Of a DNA stretch of 64,000 bases, positions 37,346-49,136 are shown in pieces. A program made the position numbers and the translations under genes. Under the pieces are notes generated by a model, which saw only the letters and a program-made list of their open reading frames with translations, did no database searches and had not been told where the DNA came from. Within the stretch, counting starts at the first letter, position 1. Every line of letters starts with the position of its first letter. The stretch comes from Notamacropus eugenii (lineage: Eukaryota; Chordata; Mammalia; Diprotodontia; Macropodidae): NCBI RefSeq assembly GCF_028372415.1, contig NC_092879.1:100975828-101039827 (forward strand). Direction: 5' to 3'.

Positions 37346-38000
37346 AGATGATAACATGGAAACTGTGAATCTGGGTGACTAGAAGGACAGTAGTACCCTC
37401 AAGAGTCATAAGAAAAGGGGAGGGTTTTGGGAAAAGATTTTGAGTTCATTTTTTGAGATGCTGAGTTTACAATGTCTATGGAACATTCAGTTTGAGAAAT
37501 CCAATGAGGTGCAAGATTGGTGGTCAGGAGAGAGGTTAGGGCTGGACAAACAGATCTGAGAACCCTCTGCAAAAAGATAATCATTGAGCCCATGGGGGCT
37601 GGTGAGAATACAGAGGGAGAAGAGAGCATCACCTCAGACGGAGCTCTGAGGGGCACCCGTCATGGGTGGGCATGACCTTGAGGAAGATTCAGCAAAGGAG
37701 ACTGAGAAGAAAAGCACAGGCCAGAAGGAGGAGAACCAGGAGAGTGGCCACACAGAAGAAGGAAAGATGAGATAATAAAGATTATGATCATATCAAGGAA
37801 TTTCAGAGTTCATAAACACAGTAGGGGAATACTTCTGGGTGCTGGCAAGATCCAAGGGATGCCCATCTCTGGGGGTGGCTGAGAGGGGGTGGAGGAGGAG
37901 CCCATGGGTGCTTGGTATGCTGAGGTCCCCTAGGATGAAGCAAGAACTGGAAGGGAGAGAAAGCCTGGGAGCTGGCACTGAATTTGGGGGGCAAGGAAGG
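37346..38000 (+). repeat. Long dispersed repeat A, right part
   Basis: tgaatctgggtgactagaag, gagatgctgagtttacaatg, gaaatccaatgaggtgcaag and agaaggaggagaaccaggag; follows on from 34766. Confidence 0.6.
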
Positions 38001-38279
38001 GGAATGCCCTGGAGGTGGATTGATAACAGCTAACAGGCTTTTCATTAGGTGGTAAATATGGACTCTTGTACACACTGGGGTGATCCTGGGCCAAGAGGGA
38101 GACTTAGTCAGAGCCCTCGATTGACTGTCAGACCTAGTGTACATTCATACTGCTGTGACAGTGTGGCCTGGGGGAAGGTGAATAGTGCCCATAGAATTCC
38201 CAGAGATGCTCCTTGTGCCCCCTACACTCCAAGAACTTCTTGTGCTTCTGCTACTGGAAGAGCCTGGCCTTTATTGTAA

Positions 38280-38525
38280 GGGAAAGAGAGAGGAAGGGGA
38301 TGGGGGAGAGGGGAAAGAGGAATGGGAAGGAGAAGGGGAGAGGGAAGGGAAATGGAGAGGGGGGAAGGGGAGGGGAAGAGGAATGGGAAAAGGGGAAGGG
38401 AAGAGGAATGGAAAGAGGGAGGGAGAAGGAATGGAAAGGGGGAGGGGGAGGGGATAGAGAGAGAGGGAAAGGGGAAGGAGAAGGAGAAGGGGAGGGGAAG
38501 GAGAATGAAAAAGAAAAGAAAGAGC
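38280..38525. repeat. (GGAAGG/GGGAAA)n purine tract
   Basis: About 245 bases of almost pure A/G on the plus strand. Confidence 0.97.
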
Positions 38526-38989
38526 ACATAATCTCTCCATGTGGAGCAGGATAACAGGTTTCAGCATGAATCCCTTGGCTTTGTGATAAGAGATCCTAAG
38601 TCTTTCAGAGGTGGGATCTTTGGGTTCATCAAACACTAGCTTACTGTGCTTATTCGCTTCAGTATATTGTGTATCTAATGTGTTCCATTGATTAAGCTCC
38701 CTCTTTCTTATTCAGAATTGAGTTGTCTAGAAAATGGCGGCTTTGTAGCCCAGCTGGAGATCTGGCGCTGCTGTGCCTCCTTCCCTCCCACTTTTTTTCA
38801 TGAATTCCCTTGATATTTTTGACCTTTTGTTCCTCCACATGAACTTTGTCAGTTTCCCCAGTGACACTGGCCTCTTGGCTATTCTGTGAGCCAAGGAGAC
38901 CTTGTCACTGCTGCTCCTTTGGCTCACAGCCACCCAGGACCAACAATGTCCCTGAAAGCGGCAGCTCCCCACACAAAGGGGGAGGGGAA

Positions 38990-40345
38990 TAATGAAATGC
39001 CACACACCACCCTTAGACCAAACCTAGGCATCACACAGCTTCTTCAGGGACTTGCTGGAGGACCAAGAAGACGAGTTTGGCTTCTTTGAGAAATCATTTG
39101 AACAATTCAGCCCACAAAGGAGTCCACCTCCTCCATTTTCACAGCAGGTCCATGGAGGGGATATTCAAGGTCCTCAGAATCAGGCCCCGGTTTCCCAGCT
39201 GTTTTTCACACTTCTGGTTGGCTGCTTCACTTGGATCAGCCTCTCTGTCCCTTCAAGGCATAAACCCAAAGAGCTTTTTGAATTTCTAGGCTGTCCTAGA
39301 GATGCTCAAATTCACAAAGCACACCAAACGAAAGTACTGAATTGAGATTCTTGAGATGAACTCTTGCCAGCTGGTGTTTAAACTGCTTAGGGCCTGGCAA
39401 GGCTGGTGCTCCAAGATCTGGAGTCTCTGGACCTTATTCTAGATCAACAGAGCCATACTTCCCTTCAACCAGCTCATTGTTTTTAATCAATCTCTTCCTT
39501 TCATCTTTCAGTAATGGTGAGAGGTTGGAGCCTTCCTCTCGGTCATTTGCCAGCTCCCCAGTAGTCTGGAGAACAAAACCTCCACAGCCTTGACATCATA
39601 ACTCTAGTTCAAGGGCATCTACATCAGAGTTACTGAGAACAGAGTGGGGCCTGTACAACTTGGGGCCTTGGACTGCTTGCTGTATGCCAAAGGACTTCCT
39701 CTATGTACAAAGGATGCTTTCCTCTACATTTTTGAGGGCCGTCTGGGGCACTGCAAGTGGCCTGAGGGCTGAAAGCACCAGCAAGTTATACAAGTCTGAT
39801 ACAGAGCTTCAGCTGGCCATGTGACCTCAGAGAAGGCAACTCAGAAAAAAACAGTCTTTCCTCTAATGGATCATGGGAGATATTACAGAGCCCTGCCCAC
39901 TTGATACCCAAAGTCTTGTGGCCCAGAAGACCTTGGTAATTTTGGATGGTGACTTTGCTAAACATCTATTGGCTGCTGTCCATGCAGTGGGGCCAGTTAG
40001 CTGAGTCAGAGTTTTCCAAAAAGGTGAGATGTTTGTGTTGCTGCTCAATTTCTGTCTCTCAGGAGTTACTGACTCGGGGTTTGAGTATTTGTTATCACAA
40101 GTAGCACCCTCTAACTTTCTCTTGGCAAGCTGATGGGGAGCTGGGCCTGGTCAAGTGGATGGGCAAGTCTCATTGAATCCAACAACTCTTGGAAACTCTT
40201 GGAGCTGAGAGATGTGGGCCTGGAAAATAAAGCCTATTCCATGGGCAGCAGGCTGACGTATGGCCAGGCCTCAGATCTGCTCCCTCCAATCCTGGACCAT
40301 CCCACACTCCTTGGCCAAGCACCGGATACAATATCTCATAGTTTC
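38990..40345 (+). pseudogene. Decayed coding-like block, gene not recognised
   Basis: Plus-strand translation gives protein-like stretches in changing frames. One is rich in D/E and F (about 39030-39095, includes LLEDQEDEFGFFEKSFEQF). A hydrophobic stretch with LLVGCFTWISLSV lies at about 39205-39255. LVILDGDFAKHLLAAVHAVG lies at about 39930-39990, then FVLLLNFCLSGVTDSGFEYLL at about 40030-40095, and KLLELRDVGLENKAYSMG at about 40190-40245. Frames break at stops and a hAT-like element (39650-39785) is inserted. No known family is recalled. It could be a processed or unitary pseudogene, an unknown mobile-element ORF, or chance. There is no clear poly(A) tail. Confidence is for 'once coding', not for identity. 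Confidence 0.35.
39650..39785 (+). mobile_element. hAT-like MITE, second family, copy 1
   Basis: gcctgtacaacttggggcct.. atgccaaaggacttcctcta.. tgctttcctctacatttttg, matching the copy at 42102-42269. Confidence 0.6.
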
Positions 40346-40690
40346 TCTCCTTCTTTCCTTCTTTTTGAATTCACTTTTAAAATGTTGAGTTTCAAACTCT
40401 CTCCTTCCCTCCAATTCCTCCCCCACCATTGAGCAGGCAAGCAATATAATATTGATTATACATGTAAAGTCATGCAAGACATATTTCCATATTAGCCATG
40501 TTGAAAAAAAAGGCAAGAAAAATAAAGAAAATGAAAAAAATCTGCTTTCATCTGTACTCAGAGTTCATCAGTTCTTTCTCTAGAGTTGGAGTACATTTTT
40601 CATTATGGGTTCTTTGTAATCATCTTGGATCATGTATTGATTAGAGTAGCTAAATCTTTCACAGTGGTCATCTGATAACATTTTTGTGAA
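40335..40690 (-). repeat. L1/HAL1 3' end
   Basis: Reverse 3' UTR blocks shared with the 44.9- and 46.9-kb elements: ttcaaactctctccttccct, ttgagcaggcaagcaatata, ctgtactcagagttcatcag, gttctttgtaatcatcttgg. Confidence 0.75.
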
Positions 40691-41465
40691 GATGAGGGCA
40701 GGAAGTAGATGAGACATAGAGTTACATGAATTCCCAACTGGTTGGATGGCTGGGCTCAAAGAGATAGGGTTCCACTTCTCCAGGGGACTACCCCAGAGAT
40801 CTGTGCTTGGCTTTGTGCAATTTCCTATCCTTAGTAATGACTGGGGCAAAGGGTAAAGGCACACACCTATCAAATCTGCAGATGTTTTGCCCAAATCTGG
40901 GAGGAATAATAAAAGTGAGACTCAAACAAGGTCCTGCAGGCTAAGAGTCTTAGGGTGAATCGAAGAAGATGAAATTCACCAGGAGCGAAGGTGAAGTCTC
41001 CACTCAGGCACAAGCACAATATGGGGGGGACACACGGCTACACAGCATTTTTTAAATGAAAACTATCTGAGGCTTTGAATCGTTTGTGAGTCCAATAAAC
41101 ATCAACCATATGATATGGTCCTCAAAAGGTGAATGTTATCTTGGACTACATTAAGAGAAGTGTAGCTTCCGGGAATAACAAGGTGACATAGTCCCGCTGT
41201 ACTCTGCTTTGGCCATCCCCATGTGGAGGATTGTGCTCAGTTTTGGCTTTAAGAAGGTCACTGACGAACTGGAGTGTCCAGTTTTCTCTGTCATGGGGCT
41301 TTGCTGCCCCTTGTGGCTAAATGGCTTCACAGCAGTTTCTTATTGCATTAAAGGGATCCACTGGTCTTTGGGTGTATTTCCCGTGCTGAAAGAGGCACAG
41401 AGGACTCCTCTCTTTGTCTAGATAGGATCACACCTTTTCCTAACAGAGACTAAAACTCAAAGAAG
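40691..41465 (+). repeat. L3/CR1 LINE ORF2 remnant
   Basis: Translations with stops recall the CR1 reverse-transcriptase end and the C-terminal block before 'CRY'-like LEYC motifs (PMWRIVLSFGFKKVTDELE at about 41218-41272). Decayed. Confidence 0.55.
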
Positions 41466-41549
41466 AAGATGACAATGCAGGCTTTCCACAATACTAAGGT
41501 ATTCCCTTGTGAAGGGAACTCATTCATGAGGAGCATCTTCTAGCCAATC

Positions 41550-42480
41550 GACCAACAAGCTTTTATTAAACACCTAGTATGTGCTAGCTGAGTGCTGGGA
41601 TACAAAGAAAAAAGGAAATGATCACTGCCACCCAGGAGTTAACATTCTATTAGGGGAGATAACATGTATCTATGGGGGATAGAAATAGTGCTAGACACTG
41701 AAACCATGGAAGTCCCCCTCCCAGTGTAGGTGGCTACCTTCTCTGCAACCTTGAATATTCTGGATCTTCCTAGTGCACTGAGAGATTAAGTAAACTGCCC
41801 AGGATTACACAGCTAGTATGTGCCATAGGGGAAGCTTGAACCCCCAGGCTGTGAGGTCAGCTTTCTACCCGCTATGCTATATCATCACAGAGAGCCAGAG
41901 AGGTAGATTGGGAGGTGGAGAAGGCATTAGCAGCTGGTGCAGAAGGTGGCCCTGGGTCGGGGCTTGAAGAAAACTAAGAGGTCTAAGAGCTGAAAAACGG
42001 AGGCGGGGCATTCCAGACACGGGGGACACCAGTATAAAGGCACAGAGATGAGACATGGAACTTTGAGTATAAGGAGTGGTAAGAAGGGCTAGGCCCTAGA
42101 ACAGGCCCTCACAACTCGGGTCAGGCTGCTTGCAGCATGCCAAAGGATTTCCTCTACATACAAAAGATGTTTTCCTCTACATTTTTCTAGGGCACCCCAA
42201 ATCCTTCAGTGTGCCTCAAGTGGTGTGAGAGCCGTAAGTGGTCTGCTTGCCACAAGTCGGGCAGGCCTGTGTGTCTGAAGAGGAGGAATGTGTAAAATGT
42301 TGGAAGGTTAGGTCGCCACCAGGCTGTGAAGGGTTTGAAACATCAGAGAAGTTGAGATTTGGAGGTGATAAGGAGCTATTTTGGTTCATTGAATAAGGCA
42401 GTGATATAGTCAGACCTGCACGTTGGCAGCTGTGTGGAGGATGGTCTGGGGTGGGGAGAGGCTGGAGGCAAGGAGGCCAG
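41550..42480 (+). repeat. Long dispersed repeat A with insertions
   Basis: agcttttattaaacacctag tatgtgctagctgagtgctg at the left; gaagggtttgaaacatcaga, gacctgcacgttggcagctg tgtggaggatgg at the right. Holds a MIR-type SINE (minus, about 41775-41885) and a hAT-like element. Confidence 0.7.
42102..42269 (+). mobile_element. hAT-like MITE, second family, copy 2
   Basis: Ends CAGGCCCTCACAACTCGG and (reverse complement of the right end) CAGGCCTGCCCGACTTG; internal atgccaaaggatttcctcta shared with 39650-39785. Confidence 0.65.
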
Positions 42481-42774
42481 ATCCAAAACTCTTGATGGTG
42501 CTTCCTTCTGTTTCAGTCCTCATTCTGGATGCTACTTGTCTTGGAAAGTCAAGTGGTGGGATGGAAAGTGGATCTAACAGCTCGGGAATCACTGCCTACC
42601 TGATATACGTTGTCAATTCTTCTTCTGTCCAGATGAATTGCCAGACTTGTTTTGATGAGAGGACTGATTCTCTGACAAACAAAAAGTCAAAACAAAACCC
42701 ATACACTAATGCTTTTGCTGAAGGGTTATATCTGTGCCCTCTTCTATTAGGAGTCCATAGCATATCTCCAAGCA

Positions 42775-43003
42775 GCTAGATGGCCAGTAGATAAGAGTGC
42801 TGGGCCTGGAGTTAGGAAGACTCATCTTTCTGAATTCAAATCTGACCTCAGACACTTACCAGCTGGGTGACCCTGTTTGCCTCTGTTTCCTCATCTGTAA
42901 AATAAGCTGGAGAAGAAAATGGCAAATCCCTCCAGCATCTCTGCCAAGAAAAGCCCACATGGGGTCACGTAGAGTCAGACTGTACTGAGAAATGAACAAC
43001 AAA
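42775..43003 (+). repeat. Marsupial core-SINE (MAR1-like), full length
   Basis: Runs from agcagctagatggccagtag through ctgacctcagacacttacca, tcctcatctgtaaaataagc tggagaag and gccaagaaaagcccacatgg ggtcac. Confidence 0.85.
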
Positions 43004-43324
43004 TATCTATGCACATTTCCTGGAAGGTCTTAGCTGGTTTATTTTGCATATGTCAGTAGCTGTAAATTTCTTCATCATATTAACTCCAAAACCAAATAAA
43101 GCATAAATAACCATAAAAGATAAAGTAAATGGGAGAAAAAGAAGTGAAAACAGAGTATAAACAGCCATTTAAAAAAATTGACTAAGAGAAGAGACATTGA
43201 GAATGACAGCTAGAAAGAATGGTGAAGCCTCTTCAGTTATGAGGGTTTTTTTCTTGGTAAAGGTGAGGAAGACTTGGGCAGGTTTATAGACAACAGGGAA
43301 GGAGCCAAAAATAGTGAGAGATTG

Positions 43325-44637
43325 GCAAGGTGGCGCCAGGGTAGTAGATTAGTAGGAAGAGGTACTGGGAGCTGCCCCACCTCCCTGACCAAATTCCTTC
43401 AAAAAAAATTTGCAAAATGCCCCTGACCAAATCCTGATTGAGAAATCCAAGAAAAAGTCACAGTGAGTCATTTTTACAACCCAGATCAGCATACAGAGAG
43501 TCAGAGACATATGTAGACACCGAAGAATGAGTTGGGCAAACAGGGGGCTGTTGAAATACTTCCAAGACTCTTTGCACTAGGGCAAGAAAAGGTCCCCAAA
43601 CCATAGAGAGCAGCATGATCTCATGCATGGTGCAAGAACAGATCAAACTGGCAGGTCTATCAGTTACTGCCCAGTTTGGGGTCGCAGATACAGGGTGGAC
43701 TAAGGAAGAGATCTGTGCCCATGGTGGAGGAGTGTGCACTGAGCACACTCATAGCTCGCTGTGAAGCCTGCAGAGCAATAACAGGACAAGAATCCCAGAC
43801 CAAAAGGAAGTCTACAGTTCTGTTACTTTGAACCAGCACAGCTTCTTAGGTGACTGAAAGTGGCTGAAGGTGACTGAAGCCTGGCAGGATTATACTGTTG
43901 CTCAGAACTTCAGGAGAACCCACTTCAGGAAATTGCAGCGCTCAGACAAAGCGGGCAGTGATCAGACTCTGCCCTAGATCAGACCAATTTTTGGCACACT
44001 GACAACTTGCAGATCCTCAGTGTGAGCTTTCCGTGAGATCATGCAATAACCCAATAAAACAGTGACAGGATCAGTCCAGACATTCCCTCCTGAAATGTGG
44101 AGAGCCTGGCCCCACCATCAAGTTCAAAGTCAGGAAGTGGTTTGGAAGAATGAGCAAAACAAAAGATTCCACCATAAAAAAGCTATTTAAGGAGACACGG
44201 ACCCTCAAGATACAAACTGAAAAGAGATAAATGGTTCCAAAACATTTCCAAGTAAAATTTCAAAGAAAACCATAGGGGGCACAAATTCAACTAGGATTCC
44301 TAGAAGAGATGAAGCAAGAGTTTGAAAAGAGTTTAAAATATTTTTATAAATGAAATCAGAGTGCTAGAGGAAAAAATTAGAAAATAAGTGGGAGCTATGG
44401 GAGAAAGAATTGGAAATGGAATTAACAACTTGGCACAACTGGTATAAAACCTTTCCCAAGCAAAAAAATTCCCTGAAAATTAGAATGGACCAATAAAAAC
44501 CAATAGCTCCATGAGACCACAAGAAATATTCAAATAAAGTCAAAAGACAGAAAAAAAAAATAGAATAAAATATAAAAGTATGTGATAGCAAAAACAACTG
44601 ACCTGGGAAACAGATCAAAAGAAGGAAGTAAGGGAAT
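43325..44637 (+). mobile_element. L1/HAL1 5' part: leader and broken ORF1
   Basis: Begins with an L1-type leader ggcaaggtggcgccagggta.. gggagctgcccca and ends in ORF1-like tccctgaaaattagaatgga, the segment also seen at 35595 and, in reverse, near 51385. Truncated at the 3' side by a SINE. Confidence 0.65.
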
Positions 44638-44639
44638 GA

Positions 44640-44890
44640 AATATGCAGCTAGTAAACTCCTATTATGTGCTAGGCATTGAGCTAAGCACTTTACAAATAA
44701 AATCTCATTTGATCCTCATCACAGCCCTGGGAGGAAGGTGCTATTGCTATCCCTCATGTTACAGTTGAGGAAAACTGAAGCACGCAGAGGTTAAGTGACT
44801 TGCCCAGAGTCACACAGTTAGTAAGTGTCTGAGGGAAAATTTGAACTCAGGTCTTCCTAACTCCAGGCCCAGCACGCTACTGATAATTTT
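44640..44890 (-). repeat. MIR-type core-SINE
   Basis: attatgtgctaggcattgag, aatctcatttgatcctcatc, cttgcccagagtcacacagt, gaactcaggtcttcct. Confidence 0.9.
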
Positions 44891-45787
44891 CCCTAACTTT
44901 CCTCTCTTTCTATACCTTTGCTCCTTCCTTTACCATTCATCTTTTTTTTAAACAGCTTCTCTTGGTAGGGCTTTTTTATTTTTTAAAATGTGTAATTTAT
45001 TTTTCTGTTTTCAACATTCATTTCCACAAGAATTTGAGTTCCAAATTTTCTCCCTATCTCACCCACCCCCCACCCCAGGACAGCATGCACCCCATTCACT
45101 CCTTCCCCCAGTCTGTCCTCCCTTCTATCTACCCTCTTCTTCCATCCCCCTCCCATCTATTTTCCTGTATGGCAAAATAGATTTCCATACCCCATTGTCT
45201 GTGCATCTTCATTCCCAGTTACATACACAAACAATTTTTAACATTCATTTTTAAAGTTCTGAGTTCCTTGTTCTCTCCCTTTCTTCCTCCCCACCCACCC
45301 TCATTGAGAAAGCAAGTAATTTGATATAGGTCATACAAATGTAGCCATGATAAACACTTCCAAAACGTTATGTTGAGAAAGACGAACCACATTTCCCTCT
45401 GTCCTATCCTGCCCTCTATTTATTCCATTCTCTCCCTTGGCCTATCTCCCCACAATAGTTTGCTTCTGATTATTCCTTTCCCCAATTTGCTGTCCCTTCT
45501 ATTATCTTCCCTCTCCTATCCCCTTCCCCCTTGCCTTCCTACAGGGTAAAATCGATTTCCATACCCAGTTGAGTGTGTATGTTACTCCCTCCTTAAGCCA
45601 AATCCCATGAGAGTAAGGCTCACTTATTCCCTTTCATCTCCCCCATCTTCCTCTCTACTGTAAAAGCTCTTTCTTGTCTCTTTTATGTGAGATGATTTGC
45701 TACATTCTACCTCTCCTTTTCTATTACTCCTAGTACATTCCACTCAACAGTAAATTTTATTTTTTAGGTATTCTCCCTTCACATTCA

Positions 45788-45942
45788 ATTCACCCTGTGC
45801 CCTCTGTCTATGTATATGTATGCATACGTATATATACATGTATATATCATACCTATACACACTTACATATATACATACATATGTATATGTATATGTGTAT
45901 ATATATCTTTATCTATATCTATATATATATATTCTCTCTAAC
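45788..45942. repeat. (TATG/TATA)n microsatellite in HAL1
   Basis: gtatatgtatgcatacgtat and long TA runs. Confidence 0.95.
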
Positions 45943-46924
45943 TACCCTAATACTGAAAAAGGTCTCATGAGTTACAAATAACATCTTTCCAAGTAAGAAT
46001 GTAATCCATTCATCTTTTAAGATGAAGTCATAGCAAAACTACTATTAGATCTTCCATCTAATTGGACTCCCTTTATGACCCCTGAGGATAGGCATCAGAG
46101 GGGATACGTGTATCATTTCCCCATATTAAAATATAAGCAGTTTATCCTTGTTTAAACCTTATGACTACATGTTTACCTTTTTATGTTTTTCCTGACTCCT
46201 ATATTTGAATTTCAAAATATCTAGGTGGCCCCTTTTTCAAAAAAAAAAATCAGGAATTCTGGGAAGTCTTCTATTTTATTAAAGATCCATACCCTCCCTA
46301 CTGTATGATTATAAACAGCTTTTTTGGGTAAATTATTCTTGACCGTAAACCTTTGCCTTCTGCAATACTGTATTCCAAGTTCTTTGCTCCTTTATAGCTA
46401 TGGCTGCTAAATTGTGTGTGATCCTGAGCAAAGTTCTTCTGTACTTAAACTATTATTTTTTGTTTGTTCCTTGCAGTACTTTTCTTTGACAGGGAAGTTT
46501 TGGATTTTGGCTATATTGTTACTGAGAGTGCCATTTCTTTTAGAAAGTGACTATGGATTCTTTCTATTTCAACAAGTGTGTTGTTCAAAGGAAACCATGA
46601 AATAAAATTAAGCAAAAAAACCAAAACAAAACAAGTTCTAAGAGACATGTGAAATTTTCTTCTATGATTTCTTGAAATATGATGAATAGATTCTATTTTT
46701 GATCATAGGTTTCTTAAATTGTCTGTTTTTTATGTTTTCCATGTTAGTTGTTTTTGCTGAGACTTTACATTTTCTTCTACTTTTTTTGGCCTGTTGATTT
46801 TGTTTTAATATTTATTGTTGTCTCATGGAGTCAGTGGCTTCTATTTGGTCCATCACCATTTTCAAAGAGTTTATTGATTGGGAAAGTTTTTGTGTCTCTT
46901 GTGCCAGGCTATTAATTTCATTTA

Positions 46925-46936
46925 CAATTCTTTCTT
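46925..46936. repeat. Target-site duplication, left copy
   Basis: caattctttctt; identical to 49125-49136. Confidence 0.85.
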
Positions 46937-49124
46937 TTTCACAATTTTAATTAATTACTTTTATTCTTCAACATTCACTTCCATAAGATTTTGAGTTCTA
47001 AATTTTCTCACCCTTCCTCCCCAACATGGCATGCAATCTGATATAGGCTCTACATATGCATTCATAGTAAACATATTTTCACGTTGTTATAAAGAAGAAT
47101 TAGAACCAATGAGAGAGAAGAAACAAAATAAAACAAGAAAGAGAGCAAACAGTATACTTCGATCTGCATTCAGACTTCATAGTTCTTTTTCTGGGTGGAG
47201 ATAGTATTTTCTATCATGAATCTTTTGGAATTGTCTTAGATTCTTACATTGCTGAGAGGAGCTAAGTCTATCAAAGTCAGTCCTCACACACTGTGGCTGT
47301 TACTGTGTACAATGTTCTCCTGCTTCTGTTCACTTCACTCAGCATCAGTTCATTTAAGTCTTCCCAGGATTTTCTGAAGTCTGCCTGCTCATCATTTCTT
47401 ATAGTACAAAAGTATTCCATTACATTCATATACCACAATTTGTTCAGCCATTCCCCAACTGATGATCATTCCCTCAATTTCCACTTCTTGGCCACCACAA
47501 AAACAGGTTGCTATAAATATTTTTGTACATGTGGATCCTTTTCCCTTTTTTATGATCTCTTTGGGATACAGACCTAGAAGTGGTATTGTTGGATCAAAGG
47601 ATATGCACAGTTTTATAGCCCGGTGGCCATTATCACCACTGTTATTCAATATTGTACTAGAAAGGTTAACTTTAGCAGTGAGAGAAGAAAAGGAAATTGA
47701 AGGAATTAGAATAGGCAAAGAAGAAACAAAGGTATCACTCTTTGCATATGATATGATGATATACTTAGAGAATCCTAGAGAATCAAGTAAAATACTACTT
47801 GAAACAATAAAAATAATAATAAATGAAAATAAAGTAATAAAAAAACTTTAGCAAAGTTGCAGGATATAAAATAAACCCACATAAATTATCGGCATTTCTA
47901 TATATTACTAACAAAGCCTAACAGCAAGAGATAGAAAGAAAAATTCCATTTAAAGTGACTGTAGACATTACAAAATATTTGGGAGTCTACGTGTTAAGAA
48001 AAACCCAGGAACTACATGAACACGATTATAAAACACTTTTCACACAAATAGTCAGATCTAAATAACTGGGAAAATACCAGCTGCCTATGGGTAGTCTGAG
48101 TTAATATAATAAAAATGACAGTTCTACCTAAATTAATTTACTTATTCAGTAACATACCAATCAAACTACCAAAAATTATTTTATAGAGCTAGAAAAAATA
48201 ATAACATTCATCTGGAAGAACAAAGCTTCCAGAATATCAAGGGAATTAATGAAATGAAATGGAAGGAAAGGTGGTCTATCTGTATCAGACCTTAAATCAT
48301 ATTATAAAGCAGAAATCATCAAAACTATTTGGTACTGGCTAAGAAATGGAGTGGTGGATCAGTGAAATAGGCTAGTCCACAAGACACAGTACTCAATGAC
48401 TATAGTAATCTACAGTTCGATAAACCCAAAGACTCCAGCTTCTGGGATAAGAACCCATTATTTGACAAAAACTGCTGGGAAAACTGGGAAATAGTATGGT
48501 AGAAACTAAGCATAGACCAACATCTCACACTGTATACCAAGTTAAAGTCAAGATGGGTACATGGTTTAGAAATAAAGGATAGTATAAGCAAACTAGTAGA
48601 GCAAGAAATAGTTTACCTGTCAGTTTTATAGAGAACAGAAGAATTTATGACCAACAAGAAGCAGAAAACATTATGAAATGCAAAATGGATAACTCTTGAT
48701 TACATTAAATTGAAGAGGTTTTGCACAAATGAACCCAATGCAATCAAGATTAGAAAGGAAGAAGAAAGCTGGGAAACAATTTTTACAGCCAGTGTCCATG
48801 ATAAAGGTCTCATTTCTAAAATATATAGAGAACTGAGTCAAATTTATAAGAATACAAGTCATCCCCCAATTGATAAATGGTCAAAGGATATGAACAGGCA
48901 GTTTTCAGAGGAAGAAATTAAAGCTATCTATAGACATATGGAAGAATGCTCTAAATCACTATTGATTAGAGAGATGCAGATCACAACTCTGAGGTACCAC
49001 ATCACACCTATCAGATTGGCTAATACAACAAAACAGGAAAATGACAAATGTTGGAGATGTGGGAAAATTGGAACATTAACGCACTGGGGGTGGAATTGTG
49101 AACTGATTGAACCATTCTGGAGAT
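46937..49124 (-). mobile_element. L1 with inverted 5' part (twin priming), 5'-truncated
   Basis: The 3' part (46937-47620) is minus-strand L1: end of ORF2 ([15 protein letters not shown] at about 47540-47590) and 3' UTR. The 5' part (47621-49124) is the preceding stretch of ORF2 in plus orientation, ending just after the Cys motif. The two parts abut in L1 order with only a small gap. The element is flanked by the same 12 bases, caattctttctt, at 46925-46936 and 49125-49136. Confidence 0.88.
47621..49124 (+). pseudogene. L1 ORF2 fragment: reverse transcriptase to Cys motif, broken
   Basis: RT palm with [12 protein letters not shown] (about 47634) and, at 47741-47752, FAYD where L1 reverse transcriptases have FADD, so a catalytic Asp is lost. 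ORF2 continues with several frameshifts and stops to a 170-codon open piece (48710-49219) that holds the zinc-knuckle-like CWRCGKIGTLTHWGWNC at about 49048-49098. In the family this protein nicks DNA and copies LINE RNA; this copy cannot. Confidence 0.85.
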
Positions 49125-49136
49125 CAATTCTTTCTT
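49125..49136. repeat. Target-site duplication, right copy
   Basis: caattctttctt; the HAL1 sequence resumes right after it. Confidence 0.85.

Larger units (their letters stand above)
44945..46936 (-). mobile_element. HAL1 element 1, 3' part (minus strand)
   Basis: 3' UTR at about 44945-45940 (ttttcaacattcatttccac aagaatttgagttccaaatt; ttaagccaaatcccatgaga; attcaccctgtgccctctgt) matches the 3' part of the plus-strand HAL1 at 36.3-37.2 kb read in reverse. ORF1-like sequence follows toward 46936, where an L1 interrupts it. Confidence 0.75.
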
